This document shows positions 1 to 8,722 of a stretch of DNA of 35,916 nt, in pieces. Position 1 is the stretch's first letter, and every line of letters starts with the position of its first letter. Both the position numbers and the translations under genes were made by a program. Origin of the DNA: Paracoccus nototheniae (GTDB lineage: Bacteria; Pseudomonadota; Alphaproteobacteria; Rhodobacterales; Rhodobacteraceae); contig NZ_RQRT01000046.1 in NCBI RefSeq assembly GCF_004335005.1, forward strand, positions 1 through 35,916, read 5' to 3'. Under the pieces are notes generated by a model. The model made no database searches and was not told where the DNA came from. It was given only the letters and a program-made list of their open reading frames with translations.

Positions 1-1190
1 GGGGCAGGGCGGGCGGGGTCGGTGGCCTCGGCCGGTTCCAGGCGGATGCGGTGCAGAGGCTCGGGCGGCAGAAAGCCCTTGAGCTCCAGCGCGTGGCGCA
101 GCAGGCGGAACGCCTCGCCCCGCGCCAGATCGAAATCCGTGCCGTCCTGCGACACCCAGCCCCCGGCCCGGATCACGACATGATCGGGCCCGCTGGCATC
201 CAGCCAGGCGACCGGTTCGGGGCGGGCCAGCACGAAGTCCATCTCGCGCAGCGTCTTCAGCACCAGATCGCGCGCCCGGCCCAGATCGGCCCCCGGATCG
301 ATGGTCAGATCGACCATGAACCGGCGTTCGGGGTTTAGGGTGTAATTGGTCAGCACGGCCTTGTAGATGATCTGGTTGGGAATGCGGATATGATTGCCGT
401 CCAGCGTCAGCAGGGTGGTGCCCCGGCTGGTCAGACGGATGACCCGGCCCCGCAGGCCGTTCACCTCGATCAGGTCATTGGGGTTGAAGGGCTGGCGCAG
501 CGACAACAGCATCGTGGCAACCACGCCTTCGATCGTGTCGCGGGCCGCGAAGGACAGCGACAGGCCAAAGATGCCCGCCGCCCCCAGCAGCGTGCCCAAA
601 AGCGCCCGCGCGCCCATCAGATCCAGCGCCACCACCAGCGCCACGATCCACGAGATCAGCCGGATGGTCTGCGCCAGAAACCCCGCGATGAACGGGTTCG
701 GCGCGATCCCTGCCAGCGTGCGGTCGCGCCGCGACAGCCAGCCCCCCGCCAGCACGATCAGCGCCCCCACGGCCAGCCCAAGCGCCATGAACGGCAGGCC
801 CGCGACCACCTGCGTCAGCCGCGCCGTGAAGCGGTCCCGAACGGTGATCAGCCGCGTGCCCAGATCGGTGGTCAGGGTCACCCGATCCTCGACCGCGATC
901 ACGCCCTCGACGCGCGCCAGCAGCGTCTCCAGCCGGTCGATGGCCTGCTGTTCGGTCACCTCGCCTGTCAGGGTCACGATCCCCGCATCGACCTGTGCGC
1001 CCACGCCGTCGAATTCCGGCACCTGCGCCAGAATGGCCGAGATGCGGCTGAGGATCGCCAGATCGGTCGCCGGGTCCGACAGGGCCGGGATGGTCGCGAC
1101 CGGAGTCTGGGGCGAATGCGCCTGAGGCGTCTGTGCATGGGCGGGCGCCGACAGCGCCAGCGCCGCAAGGATCACAAGCGCGCGGATCAT
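1..1190 (-). CDS. BON-domain mechanosensitive channel (MscS family), 3' end cut by window edge
   Basis: Reading leftward from the ATG at 1190, the frame stays open to base 1, so at least 396 residues are visible and the C-terminus is missing. Residues 1-19 look like a signal peptide ending AHA. Residues about 45-105 resemble a BON domain (VDAGIVTLTGEV, then VEGVIAVEDRV). Two or three membrane segments follow at about 130-225, then the MscS pore helix and beta domain (LLGAAGIFGLSLSFAARD, later IRIPNQIIYKAVLTNY). MscS channels release solutes on hypo-osmotic shock; the periplasmic BON domain probably contacts envelope surfaces. The start overlaps the kdsA stop as ATGA, so translation is probably coupled. 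The last gene of the kps/kdsA operon inside the window. The family is clear; gating and ion selectivity are not. Confidence 0.88.
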   Translation of the reverse strand, partial: MIRALVILAALALSAPAHAQTPQAHSPQTPVATIPALSDPATDLAILSRISAILAQVPEFDGVGAQVDAGIVTLTGEVTEQQAIDRLETLLARVEGVIAVEDRVTLTTDLGTRLITVRDRFTARLTQVVAGLPFMALGLAVGALIVLAGGWLSRRDRTLAGIAPNPFIAGFLAQTIRLISWIVALVVALDLMGARALLGTLLGAAGIFGLSLSFAARDTIEGVVATMLLSLRQPFNPNDLIEVNGLRGRVIRLTSRGTTLLTLDGNHIRIPNQIIYKAVLTNYTLNPERRFMVDLTIDPGADLGRARDLVLKTLREMDFVLARPEPVAWLDASGPDHVVIRAGGWVSQDGTDFDLARGEAFRLLRHALELKGFLPPEPLHRIRLEPAEATDPARPA

Positions 1191-2029
1191 GCGGGCAGCG
1201 GATCGGCCTTTGCCAGTCGGTCGAACGCCATCAGCGAGGCGATCAGCGCCGCCATGCGGTCCAGCGGGATCATGTTCGGCCCGTCGGACGGCGCGCGGTC
1301 GGGATCCTCATGCGTTTCGATGAAAACGCCCGCAACGCCAAGCGCTACGGCGGCCCGCGCCATGACGGGCGCGAATTCGCGCTGTCCACCCGAACTGCCG
1401 CCCTGTCCGCCAGGCTGCTGGACCGAATGCGTCGCGTCCATGATTACCGGATAGCCGGTGCGCGCCATGATCGGCAGCGACCGCATATCGGCCACCAGCG
1501 TGTTATAGCCAAAGCTGGCGCCACGCTCGGTCAGCAGGATGTTGTCATTGCCGGTCGAGGCGACCTTCTGCGCCACATTGGGCATGTCCCAAGGGGCCAG
1601 AAACTGGCCCTTCTTGATGTTGACCACGGCGCCGGTGCGGCCCGCCGTCAGCAACAGATCGGTCTGGCGGCACAGAAAGGCGGGGATCTGGATCACGTCC
1701 ACGACCTCGGCCGCGCGGATCGCCTGTTCGGCGTCATGGATGTCGGTCAGGACCGGACAGCCAAGCCGGTCGCGCACGGTTGCCAGAATCTGCAGCCCCT
1801 CGTCGATGCCCAGACCCCGCTGGCCGGACAACGACGTCCGGTTGGCCTTGTCGAAGCTGGCCTTGAAGACGAAAGAGGCCCCCGCATCGGCGCAGGCCCG
1901 GGCCATGGTTTCAGCGATCATCATCGCATGGTCCAGCCCCTCAAGCTGGCAGGGACCGGCGATCACGGTCAGCGGCAGGTCGTTGCCGCAGGTGATCGGG
2001 CCGATGGGGATATGGCGGTGATGGCTCAT
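1187..2029 (-). CDS. kdsA: 3-deoxy-8-phosphooctulonate (Kdo-8-P) synthase
   Basis: A 280-residue cytoplasmic enzyme that condenses phosphoenolpyruvate with arabinose 5-phosphate to give Kdo 8-phosphate. This supplies Kdo for lipid A inner core and for the poly-Kdo linker of kps-type capsules. Family motifs are present: AGPCQLE near the N-terminus, FKASFDKANR around residue 56, DIHDAEQA, IPAFLCRQTDLL, and VIMDATHSVQQPGG near residue 205. Length matches the family. It starts inside the kpsE stop (ATGA, 2026-2029) and ends inside the start of the MscS gene (ATGA, 1187-1190), so it is the middle of a coupled operon. Its place directly behind the capsule-export genes suggests that Kdo for the capsule linker is made with the exporter. 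Whether another kdsA exists elsewhere cannot be seen. Confidence 0.96.
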   Translation of the reverse strand: MSHHRHIPIGPITCGNDLPLTVIAGPCQLEGLDHAMMIAETMARACADAGASFVFKASFDKANRTSLSGQRGLGIDEGLQILATVRDRLGCPVLTDIHDAEQAIRAAEVVDVIQIPAFLCRQTDLLLTAGRTGAVVNIKKGQFLAPWDMPNVAQKVASTGNDNILLTERGASFGYNTLVADMRSLPIMARTGYPVIMDATHSVQQPGGQGGSSGGQREFAPVMARAAVALGVAGVFIETHEDPDRAPSDGPNMIPLDRMAALIASLMAFDRLAKADPLPA

Positions 2030-3798
2030 GTCGATACCTGTTCGCGCAGAATGGAGGCTGTCAGCGACAGCATCAGATAGATCCCCGAAAAGATCAGAAA
2101 GGCCACCAGCGTGTTCTGGAAGGCGCGGGGATAGGTCGCCTCGTCCGGTGGGATGGGCGCGATGGACAGCGACAGATAGCGGACCTGCTTGTTGGCCTCG
2201 ATCCGCGCGGATTCCATCTGGGCTGCGGCTGCGGCCAGCATTTCTTGACGGGTCAGCAATTCGGCCTCGGCCACGCGCATCTGCCCGCCGACGGCGGCCA
2301 GCGAATTGCGGCTGTCGGTGCCCTCGGTCAGGTCCAGCCGGGTTTGGGCAATCATCTCGCGCAGGCGGGTGATGTCACCCCGCACGGCATTGACGCGGCT
2401 TTGCACCGGCGAAGAGTTGGCCAACAGCTGCCCCAGTTCCAGCTGTTTCTCGGTCAGCTGGCCTTCCAGCGCGGAAACCTGCCCCATCACGACGCCGCTT
2501 TCCGCCATCGGGTCCAGAACCCCCAGCCTTTCCTGCAATTCCTGCACCCGCATCTGGGCGGCCAGCATCTTGGCCTCGGCATCCTCATAGCTTTGCTGGG
2601 CGCCGTCCATCTGGTCGCCGCGCATCCGTGCGGTCAGTGCATCCACCAGTTCTTCGGCATAAGAGATCAGCGCCAGCGAGAATTTTTCGCTGAGTTCCGG
2701 GTCGGGGGCGATGACCTCCATGTTCAGCACGCCTTCGGTCGGGTCATAGCCGATCTTGACGGAATCCTGATACAGCCCAAAGGTCGCCTCGTTCGAGGCA
2801 TCCGCGGGCAGACGCTTGATCGGATCGACGCTTTCGGCCTGAAACGCCGTGCGGAATCCCAGATCCCTGTCCAGCCGCAACATCGCGTCGCGCGAGGTCA
2901 GATAGCTTTGCACCGCGACGGCATCCGTGTTCGTCCCCACGCCGCCCAGGGCTGCCCCGATCCCGCCCATCGCGCTGGCGCCGCCTTCCGCCGACTGGAT
3001 CTGGAACTGCGATTCCGTGGCATAAAGCGGCGAGGCCATGCGGTAGTAATACCAGCCCACCAGAATTGTCGGCAGCACGACGAAGAGAACCAGCCGGAAG
3101 GCCAGCATCGACATGCGCTTGCGCCGCCGCTGTGCCAGATCGCGCTGAATGCGAAAGATCTCGGCGGCGCGCTTGTCCTCGGTCAGCTCCTCGCGAGAGG
3201 GCAGGGCGGGGCGCTTGGCGGGCACCCGGTCGGGCAGGATCGAGGGCAGACTGTCGGGCCGCAGCGCCGGAGCGTTGGGCGACGGGCGGGCCTGCGCGCG
3301 GCTTCCCTCGGATGACAGGATGCTGCCCACCGCGGTGCGATGGGACGGATCGATGCCGCGTTCGCGCAGCCGCAGCACCGCCTCTTCGCCGGATGCGACG
3401 GGGATCTGGTGCAGGCCGGCGATGCGCCGGGCGATGCGCAGCTGCCGTTCGGTCAGCTTTTCGGCGCGGATCGCGGCCAGCTTTTCCTCCAGCCCTTCCT
3501 CGGATTCGGGGGCTTGCGCGGGATCGGAGGGCTCGGCATCGCCCTTGGGCGGACGCTTCATCGAAAAATCGCCAAAGCCGTCATCGACCTGATCCGGCGC
3601 CATGAACTGTTGCAGCCGCGCCGCCTTGTCGTCCTTTGCGGGGTTTGGCGGCGTGTTGGCGGCCTGAGGGGGCGCGTCGCGGCGCGTCACCTCCAGCCGG
3701 ACGCGCGCACCGGCATCGGCGGCGGGCAGCGTTGCCGCGGGGGACACGGAATCCGACGCCGAGGCATGATAGCGGCGTGCTTTAGGAAGTGTAGTCAT
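2026..3798 (-). CDS. kpsE: Capsule polysaccharide export inner-membrane protein, KpsE/CtrB/BexC type, with long N-terminal extension
   Basis: A polysaccharide co-polymerase-like protein that links the capsule ABC exporter to the outer-membrane export channel. The start at 3798 gives 590 residues and a 17-nt overlap with kpsT; an ATG at 3849 lies further inside kpsT and is less likely. Residues 1-228 are a hydrophilic, Pro/Ala-rich region with a charged helical patch at about 103-165 (LTERQLRIARRIAGLHQIP). TM1 is at about 231-252. A periplasmic region of about 300 residues follows, with heptad-like helices (MRVQELQERLGVLDP) and the family-typical SPVQSRVNAVRGDI. TM2 is at about 562-584. Classical KpsE is roughly 380 residues, so the extension of about 230 residues is unusual and its role is unknown. 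The stop overlaps kdsA as ATGA. Confidence 0.85.
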   Translation of the reverse strand: MTTLPKARRYHASASDSVSPAATLPAADAGARVRLEVTRRDAPPQAANTPPNPAKDDKAARLQQFMAPDQVDDGFGDFSMKRPPKGDAEPSDPAQAPESEEGLEEKLAAIRAEKLTERQLRIARRIAGLHQIPVASGEEAVLRLRERGIDPSHRTAVGSILSSEGSRAQARPSPNAPALRPDSLPSILPDRVPAKRPALPSREELTEDKRAAEIFRIQRDLAQRRRKRMSMLAFRLVLFVVLPTILVGWYYYRMASPLYATESQFQIQSAEGGASAMGGIGAALGGVGTNTDAVAVQSYLTSRDAMLRLDRDLGFRTAFQAESVDPIKRLPADASNEATFGLYQDSVKIGYDPTEGVLNMEVIAPDPELSEKFSLALISYAEELVDALTARMRGDQMDGAQQSYEDAEAKMLAAQMRVQELQERLGVLDPMAESGVVMGQVSALEGQLTEKQLELGQLLANSSPVQSRVNAVRGDITRLREMIAQTRLDLTEGTDSRNSLAAVGGQMRVAEAELLTRQEMLAAAAAQMESARIEANKQVRYLSLSIAPIPPDEATYPRAFQNTLVAFLIFSGIYLMLSLTASILREQVST

Positions 3799-4435
3799 AA
3801 TATTGCTTTGCCTCGTCGAGGGTCTCGAACATGTACAGTTTGCCGTCACGCAGGATCGCGGCGCGGTCGCAGAATTTTTCGATGGTGCTCGGCTGGTGGG
3901 ACACGATCACCACGGTCGAGGTCTGCAAACGCTCGAACAGCACCTTGCCGGCCTTGCGGTTGAAATCGGCATCGGTCGTTTGCGGCATGCCTTCGTCGAT
4001 CAGATAAATGTCGAAATCCAGCGCCAGCAGCAGCGAGAAATTGAACCGCTGCCGCATGCCTGCCGAATAGGTGCCCACCGGCATGTCGAAATATTCTTCG
4101 ATATCGCAAAGCCAGCGCGTAAAGGCCGAGACGTAATCGGGGTCTAACCCGTAAATGCGCGCAATATAACGTGAATTTTCATTGGCGCTGTGCTTGGTGA
4201 CGACTCCGCCCATGAAGCCCAGAGGAAACGAGATGCGGCATTCGCGGCGGACCTTGCCCTCATCAGGCTTTTCCAGCCCGCACATCATATTGATAATCGT
4301 CGATTTGCCGGTGCCGTTGGGCGCCAGAATACCCAATGAGTTGCCCAGTTCGACCTGAAACGACGCCTGATCCAGAATGATCTTGTGCTGCTTGCCGGTC
4401 CAGAACGATTTAGAGACATTGTCAAATTCAAGCAT
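3782..4435 (-). CDS. kpsT: Capsule polysaccharide ABC exporter ATP-binding protein
   Basis: The ATPase of the KpsMT exporter, which drives finished capsular polysaccharide across the inner membrane. The start at 4435 (MLEFDNVSK) gives 217 residues, the usual KpsT length. An ATG at 4450 adds five residues, and one at 4585 adds a 50-residue leader unlike the family; no start has a convincing ribosome site. Visible motifs are Walker A (GILAPNGTGKST), the KpsT-style signature YSAGMRQRF in place of LSGGQ, Walker B with catalytic Glu (IYLIDEGMP), and the switch His in VIVSHQP. It is the first gene of the kpsT-kpsE-kdsA-mscS operon. The partner permease kpsM is not beside it; the next gene upstream is a divergent TRAP binding protein. 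Confidence 0.93.
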   Translation of the reverse strand: MLEFDNVSKSFWTGKQHKIILDQASFQVELGNSLGILAPNGTGKSTIINMMCGLEKPDEGKVRRECRISFPLGFMGGVVTKHSANENSRYIARIYGLDPDYVSAFTRWLCDIEEYFDMPVGTYSAGMRQRFNFSLLLALDFDIYLIDEGMPQTTDADFNRKAGKVLFERLQTSTVVIVSHQPSTIEKFCDRAAILRDGKLYMFETLDEAKQYYDYTS

Positions 4436-4844
4436 GGCCTTGCTTTTCATAAAGAAAATGGCGCGCGGCGTGCCATTCCAGGGGGCCTCGACTGCTGGGG
4501 CGACATTAGGGTGGTCAGGTCGGGCTGTCCAGCCATGCCATGGGAGCGCGAAAATCGCCATCCGGCCAGCCCCAAAACACGGCAAATTGTGCCTAGATTG
4601 CCGCGACAGGGCTTTGCGACCGCCGCCCTGCCTTGGAAACCGGCGCCTGCCGTCCTTGCGGCGTCCGGCCCGGGGGCTGCGTTCGGGCCGTGCGCGGCGG
4701 CGCTTATCCTGCCCTGTTTACGGGCAAATGGCGCCGCCTTGGGCTTGCCTTTCGGGACGATGTCTTTACCCTTGGCGCCATCCGGTGGGCGCGCTTGGGG
4801 CCGATCTTCCTTGCCCACCCGCCAATTTTCAAGGGAGACGCCGC
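4436..4844. other. Divergent intergenic region between kpsT and the TRAP operon
   Basis: About 410 bases without a convincing gene. Long open frames on both strands here are explained by high GC and have no ribosome site or recognisable protein. It must hold promoters for the leftward kps operon and the rightward TRAP operon, but I could not pick out a clear -35/-10 pair. A short inverted repeat (TGCCC, 7-nt spacer, GGGCA) at 4710-4726 is a possible operator for the TRAP operon, about 120 bases before its start codon. Confidence 0.4.
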
Positions 4845-5810
4845 ATGAGCCATCTGAAACCGATCCTGCTGAGCACCGTCTTTGCCCTGACGGCGACGCC
4901 GCTGATGGCGCAGGAAGAACAGTTCATCACCATCGGCACCGGCGGACAGACCGGCGTTTACTATGTCGTCGGCCAGTCGATCTGCCGTCTTGTGAACCGC
5001 GAGACTGCCGAGACCGGCCTGCGCTGCACCGCGCCCGCGACCGGCGGGTCCATCGACAACATCAACCAGATCAAGGCCGGGGGCATGACGATGGGCGTGG
5101 CCCAGTCCGACTGGCAGTACCACGCCTATAACGGCAGCTCGGATTACGAGGGTGATCCGTTCGAGGATCTGCGCGCGGTCTTTGCCGTCCACCCCGAACC
5201 CTTCACCGTCGTCGCCCGTGCCGACAGCGGCGTGGAGACCTTTGCCGATCTGGCGGGCAAGCGCGTCAATGTGGGCAATCCCGGCTCCGGATCGCGCGGC
5301 ACGTTCGAGGTGGTGCTGGACGCGATGGGCATGAGCATGGACGATTTCGCCCTGTCCTCGGAACTGCGCCCGGCGGAACAGTCGGCGGCGCTTGGTGACA
5401 ATCAGGTCGATGCGATCAGCTATACCGTAGGCCATCCCAACGGCTCGATCCAGGAGGCGACCTCGGTCGTGGCCTCGACCATGGTCGATGTCGCAGGCCC
5501 CGAAATCGACGCCCTGATCGAGGCCAATCCCTTCTACGCCAAAGCGATCATTCCCGGCGGCATGTATGCGGGCAATGACGAGGATACCGAGACGTTCGGC
5601 GTCAAGGCCACGATGGTCACCTCGGCGACCGTCCCCGACGACACGGTCTATGCGGTCGTCAAGGCGGTCTTCGACAATTTCGACCGCTTCAAGGGCCTGC
5701 ATCCCGCCTTTGCGACGCTGGAACCCGAGGAGATGATCGCCGACGGCAACAGCGCGCCCCTGCACCCGGGCGCCGAGCGGTATTACCGCGAACAGGGCTG
5801 GATCGAGTGA
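4845..5810 (+). CDS. TAXI-family TRAP transporter solute-binding protein
   Basis: A 321-residue periplasmic binding protein of the TAXI subgroup of TRAP transporters, which deliver carboxylates and related anions to a sodium-coupled permease. The ATG at 4845 is preceded by AAGGGAG at 4831-4837 (7-nt spacing), so longer frames starting upstream are rejected. Residues 1-22 form a signal peptide ending LMA-Q. The mature protein opens with FITIGTGGQTGVYY, the characteristic TAXI phosphate-loop-like Gly-rich start, and has NVGNPGSGSRGTFE around residue 140, also typical. The C-terminus (LHPGAERYYREQGW) matches the family. The permease follows after an intercistronic hairpin. The substrate cannot be told from sequence; glutamate and other dicarboxylates are known for relatives. 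Confidence 0.93.
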   Translation: MSHLKPILLSTVFALTATPLMAQEEQFITIGTGGQTGVYYVVGQSICRLVNRETAETGLRCTAPATGGSIDNINQIKAGGMTMGVAQSDWQYHAYNGSSDYEGDPFEDLRAVFAVHPEPFTVVARADSGVETFADLAGKRVNVGNPGSGSRGTFEVVLDAMGMSMDDFALSSELRPAEQSAALGDNQVDAISYTVGHPNGSIQEATSVVASTMVDVAGPEIDALIEANPFYAKAIIPGGMYAGNDEDTETFGVKATMVTSATVPDDTVYAVVKAVFDNFDRFKGLHPAFATLEPEEMIADGNSAPLHPGAERYYREQGWIE

Positions 5811-5823
5811 TCCACACCTGACC

Positions 5824-5847
5824 GGGGCGGCCCTGCGGGGCCGTCCC
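5824..5847 (+). terminator. Intercistronic hairpin between TRAP binding protein and permease
   Basis: A 10-bp stem (5824-5833 with 5838-5847, one G-U pair) closes a TGCG tetraloop. Only a short T-poor tract follows, so it is a weak terminator or a 3' stabiliser rather than a full stop. It sits 13 bases after the binding-protein stop codon and 46 before the permease start. Such hairpins commonly set a higher yield of binding protein than of permease. That function is inferred here. Confidence 0.6.
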
Positions 5848-5893
5848 TTCATCATGCTAAAATCATAAGAATTGCATCGCAGGGGGTGCCGTG

Positions 5894-8722
5894 ATGAGCG
5901 ACGAGGACAGGACCAGAGACCGCCAGCAACAGGCCGCAGCCGTCGAGATGCAGGCCTCGGGGCGCGGGGAACTGAGTCAGGCCGAGCTTGATGACCTTGT
6001 CGCCTCGTCCGATACGGGCGCGCGGACCCCGCCGGGGGCGGTGGGCAAGCTGATCCTGGGGGTGGCGCTGTGCTGGTCGCTGTTCCAGCTGTGGATCGCG
6101 TCGCCGCTGCCCTTCATGCTGAATTTCGGCATCATCAGCGCCACCGATGCGCGCGCCGTCCATCTGGCCTTCGCGCTGTTTCTGGCTTTCATGGCCTATC
6201 CTGCTGAAAAATCATCCTTTCAGATGGTTCTGGGCGTCGGTGTTCCGGTGCTGCTGTCGGGTCTGTTCATCTATGCTGCCCCTGCCGCGATGCCCTTGTG
6301 GTGGATCGCTTTGGCCGGGGCGGGCGTGGTGGCCGCCATCGTGCTGGGCAGCCCCAAATCCCGCGTGCCGCCATGGGAATGGGCGCTGGCCCTGATGGGC
6401 GTCGTGGTCACCCTGTATGTTTTCGTCTTCAGCGACGAATTGGGCCGCCGCGTCGGCGCACCGATCACCCGCGATCTGATCGTGGCCGTCATCGGCATCC
6501 TGCTGCTGCTGGAGGCCACGCGCCGCAGCCTTGGCCCGGCGCTGATGATCGTGGCGACGGTGTTTCTGGTCTATGCCTTCCTGGGGCCCTACATGCCCTC
6601 GATCATCGCGCATGGCGGCAATTCCCTGACCGAGGTCGCCAATCACCAATGGGTCACGACCGAGGGTGTCTTTGGCATCGCGCTTGGCGTGTCGACCAGC
6701 TTCGTCTTTCTGTTCGTGCTGTTCGGCGCGCTTCTGGACAAGGCGGGGGCCGGGAATTATTTCATTCAGGTCGCGTTTTCGCTGATGGGCCATCTGCGCG
6801 GCGGACCGGCCAAGGCCGCCGTGGTCAGCAGCGCGATGACCGGCCTGATCTCGGGGTCGTCGATCGCCAATGTCGTCACCACCGGCACCTTTACCATTCC
6901 GCTGATGAAGAAGGTCGGCTTTTCAAGCGAAAAGGCCGGCGCGGTCGAGGTCGCATCCTCGGTCAACGGCCAGATCATGCCCCCGGTCATGGGCGCTGCG
7001 GCCTTTCTGATGGTCGAATATGTGGGCATTCCCTATTTCGACGTGGTCAAGCACGCCTTCCTGCCCGCCACGATCAGCTATATCGCGCTGGTCTATATCG
7101 TCCATCTCGAGGCGATGAAGGCCGGGATGGAGGGGCTGCCGCGGTCCTATACCCCGCCGCCGATCCTGACGCGCCTGATGACCGCGGCCTTCATCACCGC
7201 GGGCGTCTGTGCCCTGTCGCTGATCGTCTATTACACGATGGGCTGGATCCGGCCCGCCTTTGGTTCCAGCGCGCCCTATGTGGTCTTTGCGATGCTCAGC
7301 GCCGCCTATGTCGGCCTGTTGTGGGTCGCCTCGCGCGAAGAGCCTTTGCAGATCGACGATCCCAACGCGCCGGTGACGGCCCTGCCACTGCCGGGGCCGA
7401 CGGTGCGGTCGGGTCTGCATTTCATCCTGCCGGTCGTGGTGCTGGTCTGGGCGCTGATGGTGGACCGTCTGTCGCCCGGCCTGTCCGCGTTCTGGGCGAC
7501 GGCCTATATGATCTTCATCCTGCTGACGCAGCGTCCGCTGATGGTCTGGCTGCGCGGTTCGGACCGGACCGGCAATGCCAGCACGGCCCGCGCCCTGCGC
7601 TCGGGCGCCGACGATCTGGTCGATGGCCTGATCTCGGGCGCGCGCAACATGATCGGCATCGGCATCGCCACGGCGACGGCGGGCATCATCGTCGGCGCGG
7701 TCAGTCAGACCGGCGTCGGATCGGCGCTGGCCGATGTGGTCGAGGTGCTGTCGGGCGGCAATCTGCTGGCCATTCTGGGGCTGACGGCGGTGCTGTCGCT
7801 GATCCTGGGAATGGGGCTGCCGACCACCGCCAACTATATCGTCGTCTCGGCGCTGCTGGCCCCGGTCATCGTGACGCTTGGCCAGCAGAACGGGCTGATC
7901 GTGCCGCTGATCGCGGTGCATTTGTTCGTCTTCTATTTCGGCATCATGGCCGATGTGACCCCGCCGGTGGGTCTGGCCTCTTTTGCCGCCGCCGCCGTGT
8001 CGGGCGGCGATCCGATCAGGACCGGGGTCATTGCCTTTGGCTACAGCCTGCGGACGGCGGCGCTGCCTTTCCTGTTCATCTTCAACACCGATCTGCTGCT
8101 GATCGATGTGGGCTGGATACAGGGCATCTTCGTCTTCATCACCGCGACCATTGCGATGCTGCTGTTCGCGGCCGCCACGCAAGGGTGGTTCCTTGTCCGC
8201 AACCGGTTCTATGAAACGATCCTGCTGCTGCTGATCGCCTTTACGATCTTCCGCCCGGGCTTTTTCTGGAACTATGCCTTTCCCGCCTTCGAAGAACGTC
8301 CCGGCACCGAATTCGTGCAGGCGCTGGAAAGCAGCGAGGTCGGCGACGGTCTGCGGCTGCGCATCGCGGGTCTGAACGATATCGGCAACCCGGTCGAGTT
8401 CACCGCCCTGCTGGCCGTCCCCGAAGGCGAAACCGGAGAGGATCGTCTGGCAGCCAGCGGGATCGAGCTGATCCAGGATGGCGACCGGGTTCTGATCGAC
8501 AATGTGGCCTTTGACAGCCCTGCGCAGGCGGCGGGTCTGGATTGGGATCAGACCATTCTGGCAGTCAATGCGCCGACGGCGGCACCGTCGCGGTATTGGA
8601 TCTATATCCCGGCCTTCCTGCTGCTTGGGTTGGTGATCTGGCTGCAACGGCGGCGCGAAGGCCCGACCGGTGCGGCGCCCGCTTCCACCGTTTCGACCCG
8701 GAAAGGGGCCCGTCATGCATGA
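5894..8722 (+). CDS. TRAP transporter fused permease (4TM/12TM, TAXI type) with C-terminal DUF3394-like region
   Basis: A 942-residue integral membrane protein combining the small (DctQ-like) and large (DctM-like) TRAP subunits in one chain, the usual arrangement for TAXI systems. The ATG at 5894 has AGGGGG 7 bases upstream; a GTG at 5891 is one codon earlier. Many hydrophobic helices are visible. Conserved DctM motifs include GLISGSSIANVVTTGTFTIP with NGQIMPPVMGAAAFLM (about residues 315-370), and LGMGLPTTANYIV with DVTPPVGLASFAAAA (about 635-700). The last 170 or so residues (from FEERPGTEFVQALESS) match the DUF3394 tail of these fusions, with a final hydrophobic helix. Its stop overlaps the following universal stress gene by 8 nt. 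The pump is expected to be sodium-driven. Confidence 0.92.
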   Translation: MSDEDRTRDRQQQAAAVEMQASGRGELSQAELDDLVASSDTGARTPPGAVGKLILGVALCWSLFQLWIASPLPFMLNFGIISATDARAVHLAFALFLAFMAYPAEKSSFQMVLGVGVPVLLSGLFIYAAPAAMPLWWIALAGAGVVAAIVLGSPKSRVPPWEWALALMGVVVTLYVFVFSDELGRRVGAPITRDLIVAVIGILLLLEATRRSLGPALMIVATVFLVYAFLGPYMPSIIAHGGNSLTEVANHQWVTTEGVFGIALGVSTSFVFLFVLFGALLDKAGAGNYFIQVAFSLMGHLRGGPAKAAVVSSAMTGLISGSSIANVVTTGTFTIPLMKKVGFSSEKAGAVEVASSVNGQIMPPVMGAAAFLMVEYVGIPYFDVVKHAFLPATISYIALVYIVHLEAMKAGMEGLPRSYTPPPILTRLMTAAFITAGVCALSLIVYYTMGWIRPAFGSSAPYVVFAMLSAAYVGLLWVASREEPLQIDDPNAPVTALPLPGPTVRSGLHFILPVVVLVWALMVDRLSPGLSAFWATAYMIFILLTQRPLMVWLRGSDRTGNASTARALRSGADDLVDGLISGARNMIGIGIATATAGIIVGAVSQTGVGSALADVVEVLSGGNLLAILGLTAVLSLILGMGLPTTANYIVVSALLAPVIVTLGQQNGLIVPLIAVHLFVFYFGIMADVTPPVGLASFAAAAVSGGDPIRTGVIAFGYSLRTAALPFLFIFNTDLLLIDVGWIQGIFVFITATIAMLLFAAATQGWFLVRNRFYETILLLLIAFTIFRPGFFWNYAFPAFEERPGTEFVQALESSEVGDGLRLRIAGLNDIGNPVEFTALLAVPEGETGEDRLAASGIELIQDGDRVLIDNVAFDSPAQAAGLDWDQTILAVNAPTAAPSRYWIYIPAFLLLGLVIWLQRRREGPTGAAPASTVSTRKGARHA

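Noticed and set aside
390..1454. Long plus-strand frame over the MscS gene and the end of kdsA
   Set aside because: Its Arg/Gln/His-rich composition is that of an antisense shadow of high-GC coding sequence; the minus-strand genes have clear domains and ribosome sites.
4710..4726. Short inverted repeat upstream of the TRAP operon as a LacI-type operator
   Set aside because: Five-bp arms with a 7-nt spacer occur often by chance in sequence this GC-rich; no promoter could be tied to it.
4436..4844. Open frames in the kpsT-TRAP intergenic region, including an N-terminal extension of the TAXI protein
   Set aside because: The TAXI signal peptide and ribosome site place the start at 4845, and nothing upstream resembles a known protein.
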